A stretch of DNA of 64,000 nucleotides from assembly GCF_000317835.1 (NCBI RefSeq), contig NC_019793.1, positions 3,042,501 through 3,106,500 of the forward strand, read 5' to 3'. Source of the stretch: Deinococcus peraridilitoris DSM 19664. Lineage in GTDB: Bacteria > Deinococcota > Deinococci > Deinococcales > Deinococcaceae. The notes beneath the pieces were generated by a model. It searched no databases, was not told the origin of the DNA, and was given only the letters and a program-made list of their open reading frames with translations. Positions 42,847 to 51,469 of the stretch are shown here, one piece after another; position 1 is the stretch's first letter; each line of letters starts with the position of its first letter. The position numbers were made by a program, and so were the translations under genes.

Positions 42847-43860
42847 TTGTCCATTGGAATCACGGCGCTCGGAGCATATTTGCCTGCACGGGCCCTGCAC
42901 AACACGGAGCTTGAACAACACCTCGACACCAACCACGACTGGATCGTGCAGCGCACGGGAATTCACCAGCGCCACCTGGCCGCCGAGGGTCAGAGCAGCT
43001 CGGCACTCGCCATTCAAGCAGTCGCGGATTTGCTGCGCCGCTGTGGGGAACGGACGCTGGAAGGCGTCGGAATGGTCATCGTGGCGACGGGCACTCCCGA
43101 CGAGCAGGGGGGCGGCACGGCCCTGGCCGTCAGTCGGCATTTCGGTTTGTCGGCAGGTGCCTTCGACCTGTCAGCCGCGTGTTCCGGCTGGGTCTATGGC
43201 CTCAGCGTGGCGCAGGGTTACATTCGCGCCGGTATCTGTCAGAAGGTGTTGGTGATCGGCGCGGAGGTGTTCAGTCGCATCGTGGACTGGCAGGACCGTA
43301 CCTCGGCGATCCTGTTCGGAGACGGCGCCAGCGCAGCGGTCGTGGAGCGCGTCGGGGAAGGCTTTGGCTTTCTGGCCTCCACCCGCGGCACCGACGGTCT
43401 GGGGGGAAAGTTTCTGCACGCCAGCGCGCTCGCTTCGTGTCTGCCCGACGGCACCCTGATGCGCGACAAGATCACCATGGACGGCAAGGAAGTGTACAAG
43501 TTCGCCGTGCGGACGATTGTCGCCAGCGCCCGCGAAACGGTCCGTCAGGCTGGCGTGTCCTGGGACGACATTGCCCTGCTGGTGCCGCACCAGGCCAACG
43601 CGCGCATCATCGAAGCAGCCCGCGAACAGCTGGGTCTGGCGCGCGAAAAAGTTGTGGTTACGGTGGACCAGCACGCCAATACCTCGGCGGCCAGCGTGGG
43701 ACTCGCCCTCACGAACGCGCTGGATGCCGGGCGCCTGCACCGCGGTGATCACGTGCTGCTGGTGTCCTTCGGAGCGGGTCTGAACTGGGCGGCGACCCTG
43801 CTGCGCTGGAGTGGGGTACTCGAGTCATCGGGCACGCCACGAACCCTGCAGGCGATCTGA
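42847..43860 (+). CDS. fabH: Beta-ketoacyl-ACP synthase III
   Basis: Starts fatty-acid chains by condensing acetyl- or branched acyl-CoA with malonyl-ACP. 337 residues, TTG start with AAGGAG upstream. Catalytic triad: Cys112 in DLSAACSGWVYGL, His in LVPHQANARII, Asn in DQHANTSAASVGLAL. No other fab gene is adjacent. Confidence 0.95.
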   Translation: MSIGITALGAYLPARALHNTELEQHLDTNHDWIVQRTGIHQRHLAAEGQSSSALAIQAVADLLRRCGERTLEGVGMVIVATGTPDEQGGGTALAVSRHFGLSAGAFDLSAACSGWVYGLSVAQGYIRAGICQKVLVIGAEVFSRIVDWQDRTSAILFGDGASAAVVERVGEGFGFLASTRGTDGLGGKFLHASALASCLPDGTLMRDKITMDGKEVYKFAVRTIVASARETVRQAGVSWDDIALLVPHQANARIIEAAREQLGLAREKVVVTVDQHANTSAASVGLALTNALDAGRLHRGDHVLLVSFGAGLNWAATLLRWSGVLESSGTPRTLQAI

Positions 43861-43949
43861 GCGCCCGAACACGGCGGGCCGCCGGCAAGCATGAAGTCTT
43901 CCAGCGGTCCTCGTGATCTTTCTTACCCGCCAGGCAGTTACACCAGGGC

Positions 43950-44123
43950 ATGACCTCCCGACCCGACGAACAAAGCAGCCCAGCCCATGAGGAGAACCAC
44001 CAGCCGACCCCGGCTCCTGCCCCCGGCCCGGTTTCCGTGCCCGCTCAGCCCACCATACGCCCGGCCCGGTCCCCCACGGGTGAACCCCTGGAAAGCGAAA
44101 AGGGACCGATCTTCGAGGACTGA
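43950..44123 (+). CDS. Small proline-rich protein (57 residues)
   Basis: Unrecognised short frame from ATG 43950. Pro- and Ala-rich core (QPTPAPAPGPVSVPAQPTI) with an acidic end ESEKGPIFED, probably disordered. There is no clear ribosome binding site; TTACAC lies six bases before the ATG and could be a weak -10. Codon use resembles the neighbours, but it could be chance. Confidence 0.4.
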   Translation: MTSRPDEQSSPAHEENHQPTPAPAPGPVSVPAQPTIRPARSPTGEPLESEKGPIFED

Positions 44124-44135
44124 CCCGCCTGGCGT

Positions 44136-44615
44136 TCAGCGTTGGTTGCGGTTCGGTGGAGGAGCGGGTGGCGGCAGCAGGACGACGCGCAGGTAAAATT
44201 CCGCCAACTGCCGCAGCACGGTCATAAAGCCCTCCGCGTTCCCCGGCTTGACGATGTAGGCGTTGGCATGCAGGTGATAACTGCTCCAGATGTCTTTCTC
44301 GGCGGGTGAGCCCGTCAGTACCAGCACCGGAATGGTGTTGAGCTGTCGGTCATCCTTCAGCCGCCGGAGGACGTCGAAGCCGCTTTGTTGAGGCAGGCGC
44401 AGATCGAGAATAACGAGACCGGGCCGGGGATTGGGCCCGGCAGGGCCCAGGTCGCTCAGATACGTCAGGGCCCCTTCTGCATGGTCAACGCGGTGCACCT
44501 CGTGCGGCACGTTGATCTGCCGGAAGACTTCGCAGGCCAACTCCGCATCGTTAAGGTCATCCTCTACCAGCAGGATATGGACGGGTGGGGCAGGTGCGGC
44601 GCCGGATTCGAGCAT
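44136..44615 (-). CDS. Stand-alone response regulator (receiver only), 1
   Basis: 159 residues with one receiver domain and no output domain, in the style of the phytochrome partner Rcp1. Acidic pair in HILLVEDDLNDAEL, phosphoacceptor Asp in LVILDLRLPQQSG, Thr in VLVLTGS and Lys in AYIVKPGN. A Pro-rich tail ends the protein. Third in a row of three similar genes; 248 bases separate it from the second. No histidine kinase is in the window. Confidence 0.9.
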   Translation of the reverse strand: MLESGAAPAPPVHILLVEDDLNDAELACEVFRQINVPHEVHRVDHAEGALTYLSDLGPAGPNPRPGLVILDLRLPQQSGFDVLRRLKDDRQLNTIPVLVLTGSPAEKDIWSSYHLHANAYIVKPGNAEGFMTVLRQLAEFYLRVVLLPPPAPPPNRNQR

Positions 44616-44711
44616 AAAAGTGAAGTCCTTCGAGCGTCATGCAAGGCCAGCCTGCACTGACGGACACCCAGGGCAATCGCTGTACTTTATCGCCACTCCC
44701 AGACCGAAATA

Positions 44712-44728
44712 TGACCGAAACGTGGTCA
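44712..44728. promoter_or_regulatory. TGACC-N7-GGTCA palindrome upstream of response regulator 1
   Basis: Inverted repeat of five bases with a seven-base centre in the AT-richer gap before the gene. It has the look of a dimeric-regulator site, but there is only one copy. Confidence 0.3.
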
Positions 44729-44863
44729 CATCTTGAAAATTCAAAAACTGCTCAACGCACCCGCAGGGTCAGAAATGCCCGGAGGTCGGCCGTTCCCAGC
44801 TTGCCTGCGGGCTTGTGCCGTATGGCTGCCTTGCGGCGCTCGTGTCGATGCAGATCTCTCCGA

Positions 44864-45313
44864 TCAGGCACCGGGCGGCCGTTCTGGGGGGAGGGTGGCC
44901 ACCGCGCGCCAGAACACGCTGAGGTGGCGCATGTTCTCCACGAACTGTTCCAGGGAGGTCGGCTTGTTCATGTAGGCGTTGGCATAACGGTGGTAGCTCT
45001 CCCACACGTCACCTTCAGCGCTGGAGGTGGTCAGCACGATCACCGGAATGCTGCGCCATTCCGGGTGCACCTTGATTTCGCGCAGAAACTCCAGACCACC
45101 CATGCGGGGCATGTTCAGGTCGAGCAGGATCAGATCGGGCCGGGGACAGTCCGGCCGGACACCCTGCTGACCCAGATAACCGAGGGCGTCGATCCCGTCG
45201 CGGGCAATGTGCAGCCGGTGGGGCACATCGAGTTCCATGAACGCCATCTCGGCGAGCAGAATATCGGCCTCGCTGTCCTCGACCAGCAGAATTTCAAGGG
45301 TGGTTTGGGACAT
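44864..45313 (-). CDS. Stand-alone response regulator, 2
   Basis: 149 residues from ATG 45313, with GGAGG upstream on the minus strand. Receiver domain only: ILLVEDSEADILLAE, phosphoacceptor in LILLDLNMPRMGGLEFL, Thr in VIVLTTSSAEGD, Lys in AYMNKPTS. Follows regulator 3 after 38 bases, so the two are probably cotranscribed. Confidence 0.92.
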   Translation of the reverse strand: MSQTTLEILLVEDSEADILLAEMAFMELDVPHRLHIARDGIDALGYLGQQGVRPDCPRPDLILLDLNMPRMGGLEFLREIKVHPEWRSIPVIVLTTSSAEGDVWESYHRYANAYMNKPTSLEQFVENMRHLSVFWRAVATLPPERPPGA

Positions 45314-45351
45314 GCCGTACCTCCGCTGCACAAATCGGTGAGGTGAACAAG

Positions 45352-45738
45352 TCAGTCATCGTTTGCCTGACCCTGCGCCTGCCGCCAGACGGCCAGCGCC
45401 TCGACAGGATCGACCGGCTTGGTCAGGAACGCGTCGGGGCGCATGCCCTGGTCACGCCACCAGGCCATTTCGTTCGACGAACCGAGCAGGGCAATGGCGA
45501 CCGTATCCTGGAAGGTCGGGTGGGAACGTAAGTGTTCGAGCACGTCGAAGCCGTTCATTCCCGGCAGATTCAGATCGAGCAGGACCACGTCAGGCCGGTC
45601 GTTGCGTTCCAGAAACGCCAGGGCGGCTTCACCACTGTCGACACAGTGCAGACGGCATTGTTCGCCGAGTGCCGCAAACGATTCCTGAGTGATGTACGCG
45701 TCGGCCCAGTTGTCTTCTACAAGGAGGATGTTCAGCAT
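45352..45738 (-). CDS. Stand-alone response regulator, 3
   Basis: 128 residues, receiver only: NILLVEDNWADAYITQE, phosphoacceptor in VVLLDLNLPGMNGFDVL, Lys in FLTKPVDP. The conserved Thr/Ser before the Lys seems replaced: the strand reads VAIALLGSSNE, with Leu where Thr is usual. First gene of the group. The 400 bases upstream (45739-46140) hold no gene I can support, only a TCATCAGAC/GTCTGATGA inverted repeat near 45966-46014. Confidence 0.88.
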   Translation of the reverse strand: MLNILLVEDNWADAYITQESFAALGEQCRLHCVDSGEAALAFLERNDRPDVVLLDLNLPGMNGFDVLEHLRSHPTFQDTVAIALLGSSNEMAWWRDQGMRPDAFLTKPVDPVEALAVWRQAQGQANDD

Positions 45739-46105
45739 GGTTCAGGGCTCATAATGGCGTTCCAATTCCGGCACTCAGAATACGTGTCTCGCTGAGCGGG
45801 TGGGTGAGGCGTCCACGGGCGAGGAGAGCGTCAAATCAATCACAGCGGCAGGTACTGATACCAGGACCTTGGAAGGCGGCGCGGTCCTGCGGGGTAATCA
45901 GTACTGAAACGCCGACTTCTGCCTGGTGCGCTTATTCTAGGATCAGTTGACCTCCTGCCCGGCTTCATCAGACGTTCGTCTTTTGCTCTTTGCTGAAACC
46001 ATGATGTCTGATGACACGATGCCAGAAGATTTCCAGAAGAATCAACCTGCACCGGGCAACACCGCCGGGCACAAGGTGCGTCGCTCGGCAAAGAGAAGCT
46101 GTGAG

Positions 46106-46111
46106 TATACT
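46106..46111 (+). promoter_or_regulatory. -10 element of the M14 carboxypeptidase
   Basis: TATACT 29 bases before ATG 46141; unlike many neighbours this gene has room for a leader and an AGGAG ribosome binding site. Confidence 0.45.
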
Positions 46112-46140
46112 GCGTGCACTTCCAACTCGCAGGAGAACGC

Positions 46141-47814
46141 ATGGCACACCTCGAACCCGGCCATTTTCACTTGTACGACGAACTGACCCGCTACCTGCAG
46201 ATGGTCGCTGCAGAGTACCCGCACCTCACGCGGCTGCGGTCCATCGGCAAGAGTTATCAGGGGCGCGACATCTGGGTAATGGCCCTCACGCAGGAAAACA
46301 CTGGCCCGGCCGAGGAGAAGCCGGGTTACTGGATTGACGCCAACATTCACGCAGGTGAAGTGACGGGCGGTGCCACCTGTCTTTACACCATTCAGTACCT
46401 TGTCACCCGCTACGGCGCGGACGATCAGGTCACGCGGCTGCTCGACGCTCACGCGCTGTACATCGCGCCGCGCCTGACGCCCGACGGAACCGAACACTAC
46501 CTCACCACCCCCGACATTCCCCGCTCCAGTGTGCGGCTCTACCCCTTTGCCGACGAGCGCGGCGGCCTTTCACCCGAAGACATCGACGGAAACGGTCTGA
46601 TCCTGGAGATGCGTGTCCGCGACCCCAAGGGGGCCTGGAAGGTCAGCGAACACGATTCACGCCTGATGCGTCCTCGTGAATTTCACGAGCAGGGTGGCGT
46701 GTATTACCACCGTTTCGTGGAGGGCCGCGTGCGGGACTTCAACGGTTACACGATGCGCGACGCACCGCCCCGGTTCGGGCTGGACCTCAACCGCAACTTT
46801 CCGCACGGCTGGGCGCCCGAAGGGACCCAGAAGGGCGCGGGCCCCTTTCCGGTGTCAGAACCCGAAACCCGCGCGGTCGCCGATTTTTTCGCGCGGCACA
46901 AGAACATCAACGGCGTGCAGTCCTATCACACCTTCTCCGGAGTGATTCTGCGTCCCTACGCCGCGCAGGGCGACGATGCCTTCCCGACGCACGACCTCAC
47001 CGTGTATAAACGGCTGGGGCAACGCGGCACCGACCTCACGGGCTACCCCAACACTTCAGTCTTTCACGGCTTTCGCTATGATCCCAAAAGCGTGCTGTCA
47101 GGCGGATTCTTCGACTGGCTGTACGATCACCTGGGCGTCATCGCTTTTGCCAATGAACTGTGGGACGTGATCGGTGAAGCGGGCGTCAAGGAGCGCGATT
47201 TTATCGGCTGGTTCCGCGAGCACCCCGAAGAAGACGATCTGAAACTGCTGGCCTTCAATGACCAGCACGAACTGGGAGGCTTTCATTCCTGGACGCCCTT
47301 TTCGCATCCTGAACTCGGTGAAGTCGAGATTGGCGGCTGGGATTACAAGCGCTTCTGGCAAAACGCGCCCGAGAAGTTCCTGCCGGACATCGCTCACAAG
47401 AACATGCTCTTCACGCTGGAGCATGCCGAGGCGTCCCCACGCCTGAACATCCGGCGTTTCGAGGCGCTGCCGATCGCCTCGGGTGTCTACCGGGTCGTGG
47501 CGGTGCTGGAAAACCTGGGTTATCTGCCCACCTACACTTCCGCCAAGGCGCGCGAACGGCAGGTTGTGGAGCCGATCCGTGTGACGTTGAATGTTCCGGC
47601 GGAGGCGCAGCTTGTGTCCGGCGAGCGCACGCAGGACGCCGGGCACCTGGAGGGCCGCTCGGGCAGCGGTGCAAATTGGATTGGCGCGGGCGGCGCGACT
47701 GGACAGGAAGTCAAACTGGAATGGGTGGTGCAGGCGAACGACGGGTGTGCGGTGCAGTTGACGGCAGTGGCCCAGCGCGCCGGCACGGTTCGTGCGGCCT
47801 TGATGCTGCAATAA
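46141..47814 (+). CDS. M14-family zinc carboxypeptidase
   Basis: 557 residues from ATG 46141 (AGGAG upstream). Zinc ligands: His70 and Glu73 in IHAGEVTGG, and His263 in SYHTFSGV. RPRLTPDGTEHYL and LDLNRNFPHGW (the Asn-Arg substrate pair) are typical of M14. No signal peptide, so it may act in the cytoplasm. The last 120 residues form an extra beta-rich domain that is not part of the catalytic fold. Confidence 0.9.
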   Translation: MAHLEPGHFHLYDELTRYLQMVAAEYPHLTRLRSIGKSYQGRDIWVMALTQENTGPAEEKPGYWIDANIHAGEVTGGATCLYTIQYLVTRYGADDQVTRLLDAHALYIAPRLTPDGTEHYLTTPDIPRSSVRLYPFADERGGLSPEDIDGNGLILEMRVRDPKGAWKVSEHDSRLMRPREFHEQGGVYYHRFVEGRVRDFNGYTMRDAPPRFGLDLNRNFPHGWAPEGTQKGAGPFPVSEPETRAVADFFARHKNINGVQSYHTFSGVILRPYAAQGDDAFPTHDLTVYKRLGQRGTDLTGYPNTSVFHGFRYDPKSVLSGGFFDWLYDHLGVIAFANELWDVIGEAGVKERDFIGWFREHPEEDDLKLLAFNDQHELGGFHSWTPFSHPELGEVEIGGWDYKRFWQNAPEKFLPDIAHKNMLFTLEHAEASPRLNIRRFEALPIASGVYRVVAVLENLGYLPTYTSAKARERQVVEPIRVTLNVPAEAQLVSGERTQDAGHLEGRSGSGANWIGAGGATGQEVKLEWVVQANDGCAVQLTAVAQRAGTVRAALMLQ

Positions 47815-47888
47815 GCACGCTCGCACTCCCGGACACGTGACCTGACAGGAGCTGGTTGCGTGCCCGGCGTCTGAACGGCTATCACAAG

Positions 47889-48302
47889 ATGATGCCCACC
47901 CCTGACGACTACCCCGCCTTCAAACCCTGCCGTTGCGGCTCGTCACGTTCCTATCAGGCGTGCTGCCAACCGTACCTGCAAGGACGCTTGCCAGCACCCA
48001 CGGCCGAGGCGCTCATGCGCTCGCGTTATACGGCCTACACCCTCAAGCTCGAAGGCTACCTGCTTGCAACCTGGCACCCCGGCACCCGCCCCGAACGGCT
48101 CGACCTGCAGCACGACGAGACGCGCTGGCAGGGCCTGACCGTCAAAAATGCCGAGGCGGGCAGGGAAAGCGACGCGCGCGGCCGTGTGGAATTTGTTGCC
48201 CGTTACGTCAACCGGGGAGAAAGAAGCACCGTGCACGAGAAAAGCAACTTCGCAAAGGAGGACGGACGCTGGTTTTACGTGGACGGCGTCATGCTCAGTT
48301 GA
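47889..48302 (+). CDS. YchJ-like SEC-C motif protein
   Basis: About 137 residues. N-terminal SEC-C zinc motif CRCGSSRSYQACCQ (C-x-C-x8-C-C), then the NTF2-like part with PTAEALMRSRYTAYTLKLEG and the RVEFVARYVNRGERSTVHEK block, as in UPF0225/YchJ proteins. Function unknown. ATG 47889 or 47892; no good ribosome binding site. Confidence 0.85.
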   Translation: MMPTPDDYPAFKPCRCGSSRSYQACCQPYLQGRLPAPTAEALMRSRYTAYTLKLEGYLLATWHPGTRPERLDLQHDETRWQGLTVKNAEAGRESDARGRVEFVARYVNRGERSTVHEKSNFAKEDGRWFYVDGVMLS

Positions 48303-48306
48303 GAAT

Positions 48307-48693
48307 TCAAGGCTTTTTCCGGAGTTCACGCAGGCGCTGCTCGAACTTCGAGGCCGCCTTGCGTTCACGCCGCATGATGTGATGCTCGCCGCCCGCGCGC
48401 GTATCCGCAGCAATGCGGGGTGCCCGCCAGCGCAACATCACCACCATCATCTCGCCGCGCTCAGGCAAAGGCAGCGGCGACTCCACCGGATCAAAGACCA
48501 CCGTCACCTGATCGAGCGCGCGCCCGTGCAGACCACGCACGGTCACCAGCGGCCACTCGTCGGGCGTCAGTTCCCGCACATCGGCGCCGTTCAGGGCGTC
48601 CCGCGTGGAAGCGAGCATGACGCGCGGCAGCGCGGTACCTTCGGGGACCAGAAAGGCGATGACCTCGTCGAGGGTTTTGTGCAGGCGCAGCAT
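48307..48693 (-). CDS. Protein of unknown function downstream of HelD-like gene
   Basis: 128 residues, unrecognised; no membrane segment or known motif. Ends in a strongly basic stretch (MRRERKAASKFEQRLRELRK). GGGAGG lies eight bases before the ATG. It starts 37 bases after the HelD-like gene on the same strand, so cotranscription is likely and a shared role possible. Confidence 0.6.
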   Translation of the reverse strand: MLRLHKTLDEVIAFLVPEGTALPRVMLASTRDALNGADVRELTPDEWPLVTVRGLHGRALDQVTVVFDPVESPLPLPERGEMMVVMLRWRAPRIAADTRAGGEHHIMRRERKAASKFEQRLRELRKKP

Positions 48694-48730
48694 CAGCGCC
48701 TCCCAAAGAAAAGCGGGTGGTGCGGGCGCT

Positions 48731-50893
48731 TCACGCGCCCACCACCTGTGGACGCAGCAGCGGGTGCAGCTCCCCGTCCGGAATCAGCCACAGGGCGTGC
48801 ATGCCACGCGTCACGGCGACGTACAGCAGGCGGGTTTCGTACTCGACATCACCCGGGTAACTGCTTTCGTCGGCGCCCACCACAATCGCCGCGTCGAATT
48901 CCAGGCCCTTGGTCAGGTTGGCGGGCATCACGACCACGCCGCCCCCGTAGACCTTGTGTTGCGTATCGATGACCTGCGCGTGCACGTCGCGCTCGCCCAG
49001 CGCCCGCGCGAGCGCCTCGGCATGCCGACCGTGACGCAGAATCACCCCCACGTTGGCAAAGCCCGACTTCAGCGCGTCCTGCACGGCAGCCGCGGCGCGG
49101 TCGGCCCCACTGCCCCGGATCAGCACGCTCACCTGCTGACCGTCACGGGGCACCGCGACCGCTTCCAGCGCTTCGTCGCGCGCGAAAGAGCGCGCGACCT
49201 GCGACGCCAGCCCCACGATCTGCCGGGTCGAGCGGTACGTGCGCTGCAGGTGATGCACCTGGTCATCGGGGGAGGTGCGCAGCTGTTCGAGCGCCTCGGT
49301 CCAGAACGAGATGGCCCGGTAGCCGTGAATTCCCTGATTGATGTCGCCCGCGACCGTGATGCTGCCCGCCTGCGCCGCGTCGGACAGCAGCCGGTAGAGC
49401 AGCGGGCTCAGATCCTGTCCCTCGTCGACCAGGATGTGATCGTAGGGCCGCGCGCCCGAGGCACTTTTGCGCCCGAAGCCCTCGGTGATGGCCTTCACGG
49501 CGAGCATCAGGGGCAGCTCCAGGGTGTCCACACTGCCGGTTCGCGCGCTGGGCAGGTAAGCGGCCGGGTCCGGGGTGAGCAGGGCCTTGACGCGCGCCTC
49601 ACTGAGAATGCCACGCGCCGCAGCAGCGAGTTCGCCCGGCTCACGCAGCAGGCGGCGCACCTCGGTGATGGGGGAGGCCGCCCGAAAGGCCCGCCCCATC
49701 AACTTGGCGGCGTCGTACTCCAGCTGGCTTTTCGCCGCGCGGTAGGCGCCGTCGCTGACCCCGAGCGCTTCGAGGTCCTGCCAGCCGCGCTCCACCAGGC
49801 GCCGCACGAACGCTTCACGCAGACCGCTCAGCAGCGACCGCGGCGCAATGTCATCCAGGATTTCGCTCAGTGCAGGCCCGTCGAGGCCGACGGTGTACTC
49901 CTCGAAGTTCACGGTGACGCTCGATTCGAAGCGTTCGCTCCCGAGGCTCTCGCGGTAGCGCCGCACGATGCCGGCGCGCAGCACGTCCAGCATGCGCGCG
50001 TCGCCCAGGGCCTTGGCGCGCAGCCAGGCGCGCCGTTTCAACTCACGCTCGGCGGTGCCCAGCAGCAGCGTGAGGGTCTTGTCGGTCACCTCGACGTTCA
50101 GGCGCAGCTGTTCGGCCATCCAGTCTTCCGGGGTGACGACCTGCACGCCCTCGATGCGCAGATCTGGCAGCACCCGCCGGGCGTATCCGGCCAGCACGCG
50201 GTTCGGGACCAATACCAGCGTGTTGCGCGGATCGAGGGCGCCTTCCTGACGGCCATCGAACGCCAGAAAGGCGATGCGGTGAAACAGCAGCGAGGTCTTG
50301 CCGCTGCCCGCCGGGCCCTGAATGACCAGCGGCCGGTGCCCGGGATGACGGATCAGGGCGTCCTGCTCGGGCTGAATGGTACTGACGATATCGCGCATGC
50401 CACCCGTGGCCCCCTCGCCCAGGCGTTGCAGCAGCACATCCTCTCGCGCCGAGACCTCGTTTACCCCTTCGCGCGCGTAAAGGTCGGTGACACGCACCAG
50501 CTCGCGCTTTTTGATGTCGAGCTGCCGTTTGAGGTGCACCTCGCCCTTTTTCCAGCGGGTATCCTGAGTGTAGAACAGCTGCCCGACCGGGCTGCGCCAG
50601 TCGCTGACGGTGTAGCGGCCCGCTTTGTCGTAGTACGGGTAGCGGCCCAGGTACAGCTTGCTGGTCTTGCCGCCCGCGCGCACCACCATTGCGCCGAAGT
50701 ACGGCGCGTCCACGTGAACCGAGAGCTGCTGCGCCTCGGCCTCATTGTCGAGCCGCTGCACAAAGGCGGTGTCCTCGTCGGCGCCCACGTCCGCGAGACC
50801 GTCTTCCAGCTCCAGGATGCGCCTGACCATACTGTCCAGCGTGCCCGCCAGATGTTGCTCTTCAGAAGGAAAGTCGGGGTGCCGGGAACTCAC
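48731..50893 (-). CDS. HelD-like UvrD/Rep-superfamily ATPase
   Basis: 720 residues, GTG start set by the -10 element six bases upstream. N-terminal arm with helices (EEQHLAGTLDSMVRRILELE), then the SKLYLGRYPYYDKAGRYTVS and DWRSPVGQLFYT segment found in HelD proteins, Walker A QGPAGSGKT at 192-200, Walker B HILVDEGQDLSPL and motif VI-like LYVAVTRGMHALWL. Bacillus HelD frees stalled RNA polymerase from DNA; a similar role is likely here. Confidence 0.88.
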   Translation of the reverse strand: MSSRHPDFPSEEQHLAGTLDSMVRRILELEDGLADVGADEDTAFVQRLDNEAEAQQLSVHVDAPYFGAMVVRAGGKTSKLYLGRYPYYDKAGRYTVSDWRSPVGQLFYTQDTRWKKGEVHLKRQLDIKKRELVRVTDLYAREGVNEVSAREDVLLQRLGEGATGGMRDIVSTIQPEQDALIRHPGHRPLVIQGPAGSGKTSLLFHRIAFLAFDGRQEGALDPRNTLVLVPNRVLAGYARRVLPDLRIEGVQVVTPEDWMAEQLRLNVEVTDKTLTLLLGTAERELKRRAWLRAKALGDARMLDVLRAGIVRRYRESLGSERFESSVTVNFEEYTVGLDGPALSEILDDIAPRSLLSGLREAFVRRLVERGWQDLEALGVSDGAYRAAKSQLEYDAAKLMGRAFRAASPITEVRRLLREPGELAAAARGILSEARVKALLTPDPAAYLPSARTGSVDTLELPLMLAVKAITEGFGRKSASGARPYDHILVDEGQDLSPLLYRLLSDAAQAGSITVAGDINQGIHGYRAISFWTEALEQLRTSPDDQVHHLQRTYRSTRQIVGLASQVARSFARDEALEAVAVPRDGQQVSVLIRGSGADRAAAAVQDALKSGFANVGVILRHGRHAEALARALGERDVHAQVIDTQHKVYGGGVVVMPANLTKGLEFDAAIVVGADESSYPGDVEYETRLLYVAVTRGMHALWLIPDGELHPLLRPQVVGA

Positions 50894-50899
50894 CGCACG

Positions 50900-50905
50900 A
50901 GTCTA
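50900..50905 (-). promoter_or_regulatory. -10 element of the HelD-like gene
   Basis: TAGACT on the minus strand ends six bases before GTG 50893. Confidence 0.5.
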
Positions 50906-50954
50906 GCGGCAAGGCGGGCGGCACAATGGACCATGCGCACCGCCCGGCGTCGGC

Positions 50955-51413
50955 TCAGGGCGACACCCAGTGCTGCAGGTCCGGTTCGTAGAGCATGGCG
51001 TAGGGCCTGGAGATCAGCGACAGCCGCCCCGGTTCCCGCAGGGCCAGGCTGCCCGCCAGGGGCCCGTCTTCCAGTGCGAAGACCTCGCCACCCCCGGCAG
51101 TGCCCAGCGACCGCACGCGTCCCTTGCCCGCCAGGTCTGCCAGGGAAAGGCCGCTTTGCAGCAGATCGAGACGCCACAGGATGGTTCGCTGCTCGGTGTC
51201 GTACGTAACCCGCACTTCTCGTGCGGCGATGGGTGGCGTGGTCGTCCAGATGGTCCGGCGCTGCAGCGTTCCCCGCAGGCGCTCGCGCGAGTCTGCCTGT
51301 CGGTCGAAGCTGCCCGCTACGGTCAGCATCACTGTCTGAGGAATCGAGTTCGCCCGCTTACCGCAGGCAGAAAGCGTCAGGATCAGCAGCAGCAGGAAGG
51401 CGAGGCGCGGCAC
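50955..51413 (-). CDS. Predicted lipoprotein of unknown function
   Basis: 152 residues, GTG start. Signal peptide MPRLAFLLLLILTLSAC with lipobox Cys17. The body is beta-rich with no motif I recognise. It has its own promoter and normal high GC, so I do not count it with the AT-rich module just upstream. Confidence 0.75.
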   Translation of the reverse strand: MPRLAFLLLLILTLSACGKRANSIPQTVMLTVAGSFDRQADSRERLRGTLQRRTIWTTTPPIAAREVRVTYDTEQRTILWRLDLLQSGLSLADLAGKGRVRSLGTAGGGEVFALEDGPLAGSLALREPGRLSLISRPYAMLYEPDLQHWVSP

Positions 51414-51418
51414 GCCTC

Positions 51419-51424
51419 AGGTTA
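51419..51424 (-). promoter_or_regulatory. -10 element of the lipoprotein gene
   Basis: TAACCT on the minus strand ends five bases before GTG 51413. Confidence 0.4.
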
Positions 51425-51469
51425 CGCGCAAAGACCGTATCAGAAAAGGACAGATGGACCGCTGGATCT

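Noticed and set aside
45840..46142. Open frames in the gap between the response regulators and the carboxypeptidase
   Set aside because: Cys/Arg/Ser-rich translations without ribosome binding site or domain; the stretch is better seen as promoter DNA.
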